Part shown: positions 1 through 15,000 of the stretch, piece after piece
How positions within the stretch are numbered: position 1 is the stretch's first letter
Layout of the letters: each line of letters begins with the position of its first letter
Translations under genes and position numbers: made by a program
Assembly: GCF_004027225.2 (NCBI RefSeq)
Contig: NC_046360.1
Span: forward strand, 3,460,001 to 3,524,000
Length of the DNA: 64,000 nucleotides
From: Strigops habroptila
Lineage: Eukaryota > Chordata > Aves > Psittaciformes > Psittacidae
Direction of reading: 5' to 3'
Notes under the pieces: model-generated
Seen by the model: only the letters and a program-made list of their open reading frames with translations
Databases searched by the model: none
Told to the model about the DNA's origin: nothing

Positions 1-59
1 CTATTATGACATACAATATTCCTAGCAACATTCTAAAGATACTCTAATCACACAAATAC

Positions 60-3000
60 CTTTATCAAGCGTTAGTATTCCAGATCTGTCTTCTACATTT
101 ATCAAGCCTACACCAATCAATCCCTGACGAACATCTAGGAAAAAGAAGAGAGGTTAAATCACAGCTACTTTGCCATCTAAGAGTACAAAGGTGAAAGGAC
201 AGCTTGTGTAGCAATCCTGTTTCAGGATCCAATTTCAAAACTTCTGATGCTCCTCAAAAAACATTACTTGCAATGTCTATCTAATACATCAATAAGCAAG
301 ACAGAACTTTGCCTTCTGTCCTTCCACAAAGCACAGGCAGAGAGGGAAAAGCACTACTGGCCCTGTGTATGACGCCACAGAACAAGATACTGCAACAGAT
401 AATGGGAAAGTGAAGAAAGTGATGTTAACAAACTGCCTGTAATATTTTGGCCAAACAGATACAGAACATGCCTTATACTCAGAGTTCATATATCTTGTTT
501 CATACACGACTTCAATATTCAAGCAACGTGTGTAGGAATAACATCCAGTGAGAGCCTACCTGGGCCAGCTGATCTCTAGAATTATTTGCATTTTCTGCAT
601 AGTGGAGATCAAAAGGGAGCAATTACACCCAGTTAATTATAGTTACCTTTGAAGAAGTCTCCGGGAAAATCAGGAGGAGGTGAGACCATTGGTGAGTCCA
701 AGTTCACAATGGATTTCATAACAATCTCTAAAGCATTTCTGCCATACTGCATAAGAAAAAGAAAGTTGCTCTAGCAATCTGATCCAGTGTTTGTGCCTCA
801 GCCCCAAGCACACATGGTTTAACAAGTATTTGTAATTCACAGTGTTTTCACTGCAGTAGCAAAGGAACCAGTTATTAGCTCTCTAGTTTTAAACTACACT
901 CTATAAACAGCCCAGTCTTAATTTGTACTTAGAATTGCTAATTTCATCTTCCAGTTGTGACTGAAAGAACACATTTACTTAAGCAAATACAGTAAAGAAA
1001 TTTACACACGTTTGTGTTCCATGTGGCTTTGCAAACAGAACTAAGAATGCTTACTGCTATCTCAGAAAGAGGCCTCCTATCGAGAAAGTAATACAGCTAA
1101 AGTAAAACGCTTCACAGGAGATGAAGGAAATCCTTCCTCAACAGGTCATTTGTGATGTGAGGAATAAGCACCACAGCATGAACTTTCAGACTGAAAAAGA
1201 ACCATCACCTTGTTGTCAAAATTGAATCTGCTGAGGTCTCGAGTTTCCGTAGCCCGTCTGTCCCCATGGGTGAGGGCTCCCTGTAAAGACACATCTTTGT
1301 TATTGAATCAAGTTTTAAGAAAAGGAAACCTAAGTTATGTTTCCTTAAATGAAGGATCAGACTTCTTGAAACAATCTTACCAAACTCTCCAGTCTTTTTG
1401 CAACAATAGATGCAAATCTTTGCTCTCCTGCCAATTCAGAAATTAGGAACACGTACTCTGGAGCAGTCACTTGGTTGGATCTGTGAGTTCTTCCTGGATA
1501 ATTAAGTAGAAGCACATCCATTAGATAAATTCCACTTCACTGAATATTTCTAATAAACTATGAATTGTGAGGAGTAAAGAAAAAAGCCAGAACTTAATCC
1601 CACTGAAAATTAGTTTCTGCTGTAACACAGCCAACAGAAGGTTGGAGAGGAATGCTCTACAGTTGTGTCAACTTTCATAAAGACACTTGATACATGACAA
1701 AACCCTGAGCTGCAGTGGAAGTCTGTTTGCTAGCTTTCCTTCAAAACTTTCAAGACTATCAGCTATGACTATAAATCTTATTCTGTTCATGGGTAAAGGA
1801 GATTGGAAGGCTCCTTAAGTCAATCTTATTTTCTATGATTCTATGAATTTACTGCTACTGAGTTTGCCAGGGAAAGGAGACAGAAAAGGTTCTTTACCAA
1901 ACTGCTGTATTGCTCTGTCCGCGCTCCACGGCAGTTCCAGAGTCATGTGAACTCTCCGTCTCTGATTCTTAGCTCTGCGGTCTGCTTGCAATGATATACC
2001 AGAGCTGGCAGCCTCCGAGATGATGGCAATGTTCTTTTGTTAAGAAAGGAGTTGTTAGTTAGCAATAAATTCAAAAATCATGCTTCAGTTTTCAGTGTCT
2101 AAAATACTTAACTTTACAATCACTACTAACATGGGTCTGGAATGGTTTCGCTGTTATTTGGACTTCCTATTGCAAGAAGAAGGGTGGGAGGGGAGAAAAA
2201 GTCTGGTTCCCTTTATCAGAGTTTGAAATGCTAACAAATTTGAGTGAAAGGAGTGGTTTTCACTTTACTTTTCAGCAACACCTTTCTGTGCAAACGAAGA
2301 AAGGCAGCATGCTGCAGTCCTGCCATTCCAAAGGGCAAGTTTCTCTGATGTTGGCCTGCACTGCAGAAGGAAAAGGGGAGGGACACAGAGAACCTTGCTC
2401 TGAGAGCAAGCAGCACAGAGAAGACAAAACATTGCTGCTGACATTGTAAAGAAAGAGGATATTGCCATTCGAGTATCTGAATACATTTGCCTTAAAAGAA
2501 TGTAAATGTTTGGACTGTGCACAAGTCATGAACATGAGTATCTACCCTCAAGTGTAACAACAGCCCATAGAAGTTTCGCACAACAGCTGCGTTTACTGGA
2601 TCTGCCCTCTTGTGGTAGCATGTCCCAAATGAACCACAGGAAGGGTTTGTGTTTTTTCCCCTCTCCTTCAGTTCTACCATTATTCCAGTCAGTATTTTCT
2701 TTCAGAGTGCAATGTAAAGGACAAAAGCTGTCGCTCTCCCCAGCATTACTTCTCAAGCCTTGTTAAGTCAAACAATCTCCACCTTTGCCCCCAGCCCCTC
2801 ACTGAAAGCTTTTTCATACCAAGTCAGTCAGTGGTTTTCCCCCATTTCCCAGTTTCATTAAGCAGAGGTACAGAGTACTCCAAAGGAATCACAAATATGC
2901 GGAGGGTTTATCGCCTTCTTCAACACAGGCTGTTTTACAATACCAGCTTAAAGCTTTCAGTTTGGTATGTGTGTACACACCTCAAAGCACAGGCCTCTGC

Positions 3001-6000
3001 GGCCACCCAAACTACAGCCTGACCTTTAAAGCATGCTGCAGCCACGTATTAAGACAGCACTACTCAATGTACTGGCTGAAAAACAAAATACACAACAGTG
3101 AGTAGAAAATGCTTTCTAGTACTTAAGAGTACCCCAAAAATCACTGTGGGATAATGGTAGAACCAAAACTTGAATAACTTAATCAGTGTTACTACAGCAT
3201 CCGGCAAGGTTTTTTAACTGGTATTTAAGGATTACCTTATCTCCATCCATGAACCTCTGCTTTTCTGTGATGTTCAGAATCTCAACAGGCACATCAAGTT
3301 CAGATCTTGACTCGTAAGATATGCTGCCATCATCATTGCTCACGACTCTCCCTTTGCGGCCTGTCATCTTTACAAATAAAAGGGAACACAAGCTTGTTAT
3401 GGCAACACCAACATTATTACATGACCAAAAACTTCAAAAGTTATGCTATTTATTCATACACCAACCTTAAAACAGATTTGGTAATTTACTCCAAGTGCAA
3501 AACTGCATTAGAGAACCTCAATTATTTTTGGCTGGTGGCATTATCTGCTTTCTGGAACACTTAAAGTAACTCAGGGAATCCAAAGCATAACAAAGCATAT
3601 CTATGTAGAAATTATATAGTATTATACACTGCTGTCTGTAAGGGATTCACCAAGAGTACTAAGAAACTAAACTGACAGCCGAGATTGTGATTTAAAAGAC
3701 CCTGTTAAAATCAGTGACAATGGTATTTCTACCTGACAGACAGGTAGCTTAAAGACATGTTTTTAAAGTTATTGAGCAAAAGATAGTAATTCATAAGGCT
3801 TTTCACTAATGCAGTTATATTATCCAGGTTCTTAATCTTCATTACCTAGGAAGATGAACTAAAGCTGCCTCCGTTTTATACACATTAGCTTCAAATTGAC
3901 TACAGCTAGAGAAATATACTACTATAAAGAAAAAAACCCTAGTATGATTTACCCAACTAGAAACTATCAGTCTCAGAAATAACCTGTTTACCTATTCAGA
4001 ACTTTTCTCTGTATTCTAATCTCCAAGTTTCTCTTTAATTCAGAGCCATTCAAAGTAACCTGTACTCCTAGCCCTGTGAGATTACTGTCTAAAACTGATA
4101 AAACAAGTTCTCTTTAATAGATACGTAGGACACATGGAACCTTGAAGGATGATTTACTGCAGCCAGATAATGTATGCCTACAGTAGAAAGAAAAACATTG
4201 ATTTTTTTCTACATGTGAACACCAACCTACCTCTGCAACGTTTTCTGGACCACCCAGTTCATCTATAAGCTCATCCAGTGTATTTGGAGGAAGATCTTCA
4301 GCCAGCTTTTCCAGTTTATCAAGCAGTTCTTTTTTCATTTGTTGGGCCCTTTCGACAGCATCCTGACTTGTTACAAAGCTGCTGTTTGTGTTACTGTTGG
4401 CTGAAATTTTAAGAGAGACTCTTTAAGACTTAGAAATGTCACTGTCTAACTGCTAAGAAAGTGAATCAATGTCAAAGCAGCTTATTCTTACCTGACGTGT
4501 TGGTACTAGAGGTGGTGGTACCAACAGTGGAAGTAAAACAGCTAGGTCGTTTTGATCCGAGACCAGAAGCTAGTAAGGCACTTTGAATAGAATCTGGGTC
4601 TATGCTTTTCTTCTTTTTCTTGTCTTTATTCTTTTTATGCTCTTTTCTAATTAACCAGGGATCTAAAGTTAAATAAAGTTGTTTAGAAAGAGTTGAGCAT
4701 TTACCAAAAAAACCCCCATCCTTTCCTTTGAAAAAAAACTACATTCTCATTACAAATGTCTGAACTCCAGTGTGTAAAATCTACTTGCTACTGAAGATGC
4801 AAATCAACACTCTAGTACCAATTCCAGTCTCATTAGAATTAAACTACGTGCTTATCAAGCACTTAGTTTTGGCTCATTGAAATGGTTAGGCAAGACTTTA
4901 TGCTTACTATTATGCTACTTGCTTGATGAAACACTTAAACCGTCTTACCATCTTCATCATCTTCACTGGATTCATCTCTGAACGGGTTGAAGTCATCGTC
5001 ATCTCCAGAACTCAAAAATCTGGAGCTCTCATTGTCACTTTCTTCATTGTCTGAAGCATCAGACTCACTTTCACTCTCATCAGAGCTGCTACCTGCAAGG
5101 CCACCTGTTTTGCGAGCTTTTTTTGCTTCTCTGCTTATTTCTTCACCTAATTCCATCATCACCATCACCCCAGAAGAAAAAGAAAAGTTAGTTTAGACCT
5201 TGTCGTTTTACCACCACTGCGTACAAACCAGAAAAATATTCAGCTTCTGAAAACAGAGAGTTGTAAACTGGTTTACAAGAGTTTAAGTTTTAAGACAGAC
5301 CTCTCTCCCAAGTTTCTTTATGATCTCCTACTTTTCAGTAAGAAAATAATCAATTTGGGAAGGGGGGTGGTTTATGCATCTCTTTATGGAGCCTCAAGGA
5401 AAAGGAAGCAATCATTTGTATAACTGCATCAGGAAGTGGTCTAACATGTACAAGGCATTTGGGGATAGGTCCCATACTAGATCAACCCAATTCTAAGCTA
5501 AGTAGTAACCAGAATTTACAGGTTATAATGCTTCAGCAGAGGTTTAAGAATCTATTAATGGAAGTTTCTACGTGCTCTTTCATGAATGATTGCACTGATA
5601 ATTGCATTCCCATATTTTTCCCAGAGTTCACTCTTAGGCAGCTCTAAAATTGCCTGGCATTAGTGTAGGAACTTAAGCATTACCTTTCCGTTTCTTTATT
5701 TTGTTCTCCTTGCAAGGGCTGTCTCTGGGTGAATTGTTATTACTTTGAGCAGTCAAGTCAATTCCCAACAAGCTAAACAGCTTCTTCCTGTCGGGAGCTG
5801 GAAAGTGCTTTTCAATAAGAGACTGGAATACTCCTCTGCGTAAGAAAAAAGGATTCTTCAGTCAAATTTGCATTTATTTAAAGTAAAAACCTGTAAAATT
5901 TCACAGCTTGCTTGGCTTCTCTGAAGAGTTATTCCTTGTGAATGCTATTACACAAGGAGTCTGTATGATTATCACCCATATTGCTGTATCTGTCACCTTC

Positions 6001-9000
6001 CTAGAAATAGGAGACATTTACTTTACAGCATTGTTACTTACAGCTTGTTAAGTATGTTTTTTGTATCAAATGGTATTGCTACTGCCACTTTTTTATTGCT
6101 TAGAGTTTAAATGACAGATTAACTTATTAAGATCTTCAGCAAGGTAGTCTCAGGATTGGATGTGGTTCATCTGGTAGAAGAGGAAAGTCATGACTGTAAC
6201 TCATTTTGCAGTGTACACTTGGCAAGCCTTCCCCTCCTTCCAGTTTGAGTAGAACAGTACCAGCTGTTCACACCTGAGAGCACCGTTTCAGAATGCCAGC
6301 AGAACCAGGAACTAACCAATGGCTCACTTGAGCAATACTGTCAGATTTATGTACAGGCAGCTTAAGAACATTGGTACAAAAGGCTACGCAAGTTTCTGTG
6401 CGGTGACGCATGTTTTATACATGAAAGGACAAACACACGAAATTGGATTAAGGTTAGTTTTGTAAAGGACAGTTCTAAGACTTCAGGCTTACTTCGCTGT
6501 AGAAACAAAGTCATTCAGTTCACCACCACCTTCCTCCAAAGCCTCTAACGTTCTTGCTTCTCCTGTTGACTGCAGGCCAATAACAACACACTAAAGGACA
6601 AGTGAACACAAGACATTGTTAATAAGATCACTGACTTGTAAGTTTACTTTTGCCTAAATTTCTGCTCACTAAATAGCTTCAATACCTTAAAGTCCAAAAT
6701 CATGCCACTATGTCTACTACTGTGCCTGAAGATACTTACATTATAAACAAAAGAATCCAGTAGCTTTGCATTTAACAAAGATATTTAAATATAGGCCTTG
6801 ACCAACTTACCTTCCCATTCTTGATTTCTTCCCGAGCCAGCTGCACCACCCTCTTCACTTTAGACGCTATGCAAAGGTACTTGAAGAACCTCTGATGAGC
6901 TGACCAAAACTGACCCCACATGGACTTCTTCATTCGTTGCTCTGCATCGATAAGGTCGGCTGCTTGCTGAAACCTCTCTCTAGCACTGACCCACTGAGGA
7001 AGAAAACGTTACTGGCTTTGCATGTCACATTTCAAGGCTACACAGGTACATTGTTTAATAGCCAAATAAAGACAGAAGTTTAAAGTCACAGTGCTATAGG
7101 ACTGCAAGTCAAGGAAACTCATCATACATCAAATAAAACTCACAAAAAAGAAAATAGCTACAGCTTAGTAAATTCAGAAGATAATTACTCTCATAATGAA
7201 AAGCAGATACATTTACATTACTAACAGTGCAAACATACACAGTATTTTCTAATCATCCAGTTTCTCCATGAATACATTCCAGTTAAGGAAGCAAAGAGCA
7301 CTGCCCATAATTAAGCATAAAGCAAGATCCCAAGAAGAGAAAAACCTCACTGCCTTCGTTTCTACAACACTGTGTTATAGCAGTTGTTTCCAGATTAGGT
7401 AAAGTAACCCTTGGACACAAGTTTAGCAATTCTTTTAAACAACATTCATAAAAAAGTGCTGTTTTAAAGCTGTTATACACCTGTCAAAGATAAATTTTAG
7501 CTATACAACATGAATTAAGTCATGCTTAGGCACCTTTTAAGCAGGTAAAGACCCAGCTTATTTTAAGCTTTGTCCAAGGAGTAATTATTTTGATTCTATG
7601 ATTCCACGAATGTGCACTCCAGACACCTAGCTTAGCATACGGACAAAACAATTAAGAACATCATTAAAAGATAACATGCAGGCGAATAAATAAAAACATT
7701 AAAAGAGAATCAAAGCTTCAATGCTTTAGATGTGATCTGCCACATGATTAGAACTATCCCCCTGCACTGTTTAACTACAAGCACCACTCCAGCATAGCAC
7801 TTCACTGAAGAAGAGCATGCAGCCCGTCTAATGTTCTGCAGCTTGTTCTCACTTCAGTTGCCTAAAGGGGGAGGACTGGTGCACGAAAATACAAGTAGCA
7901 GGTGAACAGCTTTATCTTAGGCAACAATGACCAAGCTCTGGGGTACTACTAGAAGGCAGTGGATTTGCTAGATACTGGAAGATGCAGCTTTCATGACTCA
8001 GAACAAGAATTAACAGCTTTTGCCAAGTCTTAAATGGAGAAATCGTTACACTGAGACAAGAAGATGCCATGCCTGTCTCTCAACAGGCTATTTCAGGTGC
8101 AATCAAGTTTAAACCAAGTAACTTCAACCTCTCAGAACTCAATACAGAAAGCAAATTTAAAAGGGTATTCTTACCAGTTTCACAGATTTATTGTACATTT
8201 TCACATACTCCTGTGAAAGCAGAACTTCATCGATTTTGAAAGTTACACCTGAAAAACTCAACTGTCTTGCTATGTACATTCCTCTCAGCTTCATATCCAT
8301 AGCAACTATTTCCATGGCACCAACACCTCTAAAATAAAAGAATAAATTAAGTCAATATTAGAAATTTCAAGAGCCAGGATTTAAAAACACAAAACAAAAC
8401 CACAAACCAAAGCAACCAAACCAACTGAAGTGCTTTAGAAGTAAACAGCATGCTTACAAATGTGAAGGAACACGTTTTCAAAATCATTAGCCCTGCTCTG
8501 TTAAACACATCCAGGGGGTCTTGAAATTTAGCCTGCATGTAAAACTATATCCCTGCCTTTTGAGTGTTAAGTGTATCCCAAGAGGTATAAACACTCAAAT
8601 AGTTACTTTTCCCTTGGCATGCATTAGGAGACAGTACCTTAAACTAATTGGATAGTTTTGTTGGTTCAAATATATATATAACAATCTTGCATTGCCATTT
8701 TATAAACTCCACTGAAGATTTAAAATAATAAACTGTATTAAGCTATTCAGATTTATGTTGGCATTAAAATAATTAAGCTTATAGGTAACTTAAATCCTCT
8801 TTCAACAGCAATGAACCTTTAGCAATACCTTGAGAGCACAGAAGTCAACTGCAAAGCTCACTTACAAGCTTGGGCCTGTAATTTCATTATTGCTCATTTA
8901 ATACATGCTCAGTAATGAAGTGGAGACTACACTTGCAGAGTCTAGAAAAGTCATGCATCATGTAGATGCTACACAAGAAGATGCATACTAAGCCCTACTG

Positions 9001-12000
9001 CAGCATTCTGAAGTGTTTAAAATTCTTCTTAGGTAGGCAAAACAATATATTAAGATGCTCACCTACAAAAGAATGTAAGCAGCTGCATTTTCTACTGACC
9101 TCTCACGTTTAGTTTTCTTAATAAGCTCTGAAATACAAAGCACCTTGCAACGGCATGCATAATCTTCCTGAACTAGGTTCTTATGCCAGAAAGCATAAGA
9201 GCAAGACTTCTTCCTGTTCAACTGCCTAAGCTGAATGCATAAACATTAGAGGGCTTCTGCATATAGTGAAACATCAACTGAGCACACTCAGTACACACGG
9301 TGTGATTTCATGATGAGCATCAAAGTATTTTCATTGCATAACACCCACATTTTAAGAGGGCTATTTTCCCAGCAAGCTTCTAAAGATCCCAAACTTTTCT
9401 GACTGCAAGAGAAACATCCCATTTTTCACTACCTAAGATAAATTGATTCTAGCTTCTGAACCTAGCAGAAATGTAAAGTTATTAGTGTGACAGGACAAGT
9501 TTGCAGAGGACTAGGAGTGAGTGAAGACAAAGGAACTGGAAAGCACGGTCAAGCACAACCATATGTGTTCTTGCTATAGCTCTTTGAAACATTACCTTCT
9601 TTCAACAGCCTGAATAAAATCACTGAATTCCCTAAAAGGAGTTCCTTCACCCCATATTCCGAGACGGTTCATGTATGCCATGTTTCTTGGCTCAGATGCA
9701 CCTAGGAGAAGAACACACTCTGTACCAGTGCCAGTAAAAACACACAGAGACATTTAATGCAAACCAAGTAGTACATACCTGTGGCACTGGCATAAACAAC
9801 CCTGGCTTTTGGAAGTTTATTTTGAAGCTCCAATACAGCCAGACCTGTTTTTGTTGGTTTTGAGGAACCAACAGGACACAGATTCTTTGCTTTATGACAC
9901 TCATCAAATACAATCTGAACTGTAATTAAGGAAAAAAAACTTGGTCCCACAGCTAAACCAGAAATCTGGTAATCACAATAGGTGGCAGCAGTAAATGCTA
10001 AACTCAAAGAGATGCTGGTCATGTTCTTCACTAAAAGCCTTGGGAAAGATATTTAGCTAGGAAGTATTTAAGAGCACAATTACCAATACTTGAGTTCTTT
10101 AAAATGTGGTCGATACTCAGAATAGTAAGAATTCACTGGAGAAAATTTCAGTGCAAGCTTAAGGGTCTTAAACATGACACTTCTATTTTATGTGTTCTTT
10201 ATAGAGAAAGCAGAAGCTTCACTCTTGTACCAGAGTTATGTGGCAACAATATGATGGTAATAGATTTGGCACGAGGTTTGTAAAGCTTCAAGTCCAATGT
10301 CAGAGCACGCACGCAATCAATTACTGTCAGGAATAAAGAGTAACACCTAAAAATACCAGCAAATAAAACCACAGGAGTATCTTTAAAGATGTAAGCTTAA
10401 ACAGCAATTTGGTTACAATCAACTGAACTCCAAATAAAGGATACGACTCCATCAAAGTCTTCACCACACCAGTGAAGAAGCTGCTTTAATCTGGTTTTGT
10501 ATTTACCACCAGACTGACTTTCACCAATAAGAGAAGAGTAGGTAGCAAAGATGACCCCTTTCTTCACACTTCCATTATGTTTGGAAGAAATTTTCCCATA
10601 TTTGAACTGCAACAGAAATAAGAAATGACGGAAGTTATACAAAAGAAATCCCACCTACCACATGATTAAGGGATGCTGGTGGTCTTAATGGAGAGGTGTG
10701 TACACTCTGAACCACCTGTATCCCTACATCATGATGATGGCATGGCTGGCATATGGTGATGTGGTTAAGGGGTTATGCAAGGCCTTACTTAAATACATAC
10801 TTATGGGAGACTAGCTCTGAGGCCTCAAAAGATCAACAGCTACATTCTTTGACTACATGGTTTCCTTAAATACAATAAAGATTTTAGTTTCAATGCATCC
10901 CTTGGAGCTAATAGGTCAAGTGTATTTATAACTGCCACCATAAATGACAATTTCTAAAGCTTTTTTTAGTATTTTAGAAAGTATTTAGTAGTATTTTAGA
11001 AAATAAGATTCCACAAAGCAAAAATACCAACTTAAAACAAACTTTAAGTTCAGTGAATTCAACCAGTAATCACACTTCACAATTTATCTAAGTGGCTAAT
11101 CCTGAGAAGAGGCACCAAAAATAACTGCACATGCCACTGCTGCTTTAATAAATTACTGAGGAAGCTTATTATTCGAGTATTACCTACAAAATGTAGCATA
11201 TATAAAATGTGTGCTGGGAGATAGAAAGAAAAAATGCAAATGCTACAACATCTAAAGATTTAAAGAATATTTCAACTTCTAGAAAATACTCTCCTAGTAA
11301 TAGCAGTAGTGGTTTGAATAGTATTTTAAAAAACATCACATGCCAAGACTTAATCCTACAATGGGGCCTATTTACATGATTAACTTAAAGCACTGTTTGG
11401 TTCTTCCCAAGATTAAGGCCTGTCAAACAAGACCTAGACAGCAAATGTATTGAAATTAGTACATTCTTGCTCTTAAAACAGTCAACATGCACAACTCGTC
11501 ACACAAGCGTACCTAAAGTTTTGCCTCAACTGTACATAGTAAAAAGTTTCCACACCTTGTTTAATGAATGAACCAATATGTTTTTTGCTCCAATATCTCT
11601 CAAATCTCTTTCAGCATCATATTTCAGATCATTTGACACGCTAAACCTGAAGACAGAAAACAAAGTATATATTCTGTAAGTTACAGCAGAAGTTCAGAAA
11701 GCACTTGCTAGAACATGTCAGAGGACAGATTACATTGAATTTAAGTACTATAGTCACTACAGCATCTGCTCTGACAAATCCTGACACACTTACCAGACTG
11801 CTCTTTTTCTGCCTAACAAGTAATTTTCATAGATTATTCCAGCTATGGTCCTTCCTTTTCCTACACCAGCACCATCACCTATCAAGAATCCAGCTCTGTC
11901 TCCATTGGGCAGGAATGTTTCATGTTGCTGTAAGAGAAAGAACAAAAAACTTGTACCCATTCTCCAGAACACATCACTGTGGATTGTCAGGAAAGAGCAA

Positions 12001-15000
12001 ACATAAGAAACATCCTATTGGATGAGACCAGTGGTCCACCCAGCCAAGCAGCCTCCTGACAGCAGAAAGAAGGGATTTTATTTAGGGAGAGCATACGAGC
12101 CTGTGAACTGCATTATTATCCATTATCCCCTTCAGCACCTACAACTGCTGTAAAATTGCCTAATTCTGCATAATTACAGAATTACATCTGTAATTCTTTT
12201 AGTGTCCACTACTACACTGGCTGCTTTTTTTAACCCACTGATATGCCCCTCCACAGACTTTTGTGGCAGCAAGGCCCAGACATCCACTGCCTATCTAAAG
12301 ATGTATTCTTCTATCCATTTTAAACCAATTTCCTATCAGTTTCACCAAGTTCTGCTCTGTTCTTGTTTTGTAGAATTCCACTGCCTTCTTGATTATAGAG
12401 ACTTGATTTCATGCCCCCTAATTTTTCTCCTCTCTAGCCCAAAGTGTCCAAGCCTCATTAGTCTCTTCTCATGAGGCAACTTCTTCCCCTGTGACCATTT
12501 TAGTTGTCCTCTAACTTCACTATCTTCCTCCCTGACGTGCAGAGGGCACAACATCTCACGTGGGCCCACTGAAGTTTAATATAGCAGCAAAATAACACCC
12601 AGTCTTATTCTCCATACCCTTCCCAATGATGCCAAACAGTGTTGGCTTTCCTAGCCTGCTACTACTGCAGCCATTAAGTTATTTCAGAGAAATAAAAGTA
12701 ATGACTAAGAGGTCCTGAGTTTTAAGACCTTTAGAGATCAGCACCATAGAAGTGGCTTAAACAAAGCTTTTCTAGGTGTATTACCTCACATTTATCTGAA
12801 GCTCACCTGATGCCTTCTAATGCAACTCAAACCTTTAAGCTCTTCTTAGTTTATCTCCTTATAAAACTGACATAGCTGCACTTGTCAGAGAGCAGTTTTT
12901 CATCTTAAATTCTATGTTAGCTTTTAAGCTGTACTAATGTCTCCCATACCTGGGCTGCGTAAGTGATTGCTTCAAGCTGCAGAGCTGACAGCCAGCCACT
13001 ATCAATTGTTTCTTCTGATATCGATGTCTGGTACCACACATCAGGAGGAGTCACACTGGATAATGAGCTGGTTTCCACTACTGGGTCAGGGTGGCGTAGA
13101 CCAATTTTTACTGGTTGAAAAGGGAGAGGGAAGAAGGGAGAAGATGAAAACATAGTACAGAGTTCTGCTGTTATTGTATTTACCAAAACAAATCGCAATG
13201 GTCTGTTGCAAAGGCAAGAACCACCACGTTTCATTGAAACAGTATGTCAAGAGTTAAACTGCATCACATAAAGGAATACATTAACCTGAATCTGAAGAAC
13301 TGCAATCTTAAACTTGTTTCTATTCTCACCACCTTCCCCCAATTTTTCTGAAATTAGATAAAATTCAGTTAATAGAAAATTAAAGTATTTGTGTACTTGA
13401 CATGTTTGAGAACTGGTCTGAACTTTGTCTTCCCAAAAGGCCAGAGGCAGCCTCAAGATGCCAAACTGACAAAAGCAACATTCTTCACACTATTTATATA
13501 GTGCTGTTTTTAAGCAGTATGAGAGGAGAAAAGATTTAGAACAGACATGGTTTAATTGCTGACAGAGCTCATCAGTAACAATAAAAATTAACTATTTAGC
13601 TACAAACTCCATGCAAAATTTTTTGCCTTGCTTTTACAGCAGGTCAGCCATGTACCTAGGAAACAAGGTAACAGCTTTTTGTCACTGATTACAATAAAAA
13701 GGAGGAAAAAAAAAAAGAGGAGATGGCTATTATAGCAGAAAAAGATTCACTTTTTTGTTTTAAACAGCTCTAAAGTCAGCCAGGAACAATGCAGGAAGAA
13801 TGTGCTTAGGGTAATGTTACACCAAAAGACTTAAACTAGATTCTTAAGTGATCACTTAATCCCTTTACAAAATTTCCTCTGCTGAGGCACAAACCATCTT
13901 TACACAGGTAACAAAAGCCTGATCTTGGGTCGTGAATCATATTTCTGAAACAAGCACTGCTTAAAGGTACACTGAAGAATTCCTTCAGAAGAGAAAAATT
14001 TCCTAGGAAAACCCACAACAAATTCAGGTCCTTTTTACTTGATTCTGATAGTAACCTATCTGGTTTTTGGTGTTAGTAACTATAGAAAGAGTTAGCAACA
14101 AATTAGCTCACAAAACATTTCAGCCTTTTGACATAAAACACGAGGCCGTACGTTTTATTGGCATATACTCAGCGTAAGTTTCTGCATGGCCCATTTCTTC
14201 CTCATCTTCTTCCTCAGGTTCCTCCTCTTCTTTTACTGCTGGCACTTTCTAGAATAGAGGAATACCTGCATTAGTCAAACAGCACATTGCTCATACTCTA
14301 TATCCTCGGAATTAGCATATGAAATGAGCACAAACTTGCACTTGAATGTTTTAACACACGTACTATGTGAACCAGTGAGCAGCTGGGGAAACTACAGACC
14401 CCACTGCAGATACTACACTCCGAACAAACCTTTGAAGACAGAGAACTTCCTCTCCTTTGCAAGGAGAGACAAGTACTCCAAACTCACATAAGCAGAGTTA
14501 AAAAGGAACATTTCTTACAGCATATTAAATACAAATTATGACTTAAAGAAAACTGCCTTGAAAACATAACAGTTAACAGCCAAACCCCAACTTTCAAGCG
14601 CTCCCATGGAGTCTCCTGCAGTTCCACATTCACAACATAATTTCACAACTTCAGGGAATAGTTACAGTAACCGCAGTTCTATTCAGTACTCTCTGAAATC
14701 CGAGTGTTATTGATTTTGTACTGTAATCTTGATCAATAAGTTAGAATTTAAAGTATTCACTAGATGGCAAATCAGAAATATTCCACAATTACTAATGTTT
14801 AACATAAAAAAAGTAATCTGAAAAATCCTTCTGTATGCCAGTCACTAAGGAGCACTTACATCACAAACTGCAGCCTCATTCTAGCTCTCAGTGAAGATGC
14901 TGAAACTCAGCTGTTTACAGCATCAGCATATATTTTTATTATATTTAGAAAACTGAATGATACTCAAATTACATCTTAAATCAAACCAGAAGGTCAGCGA

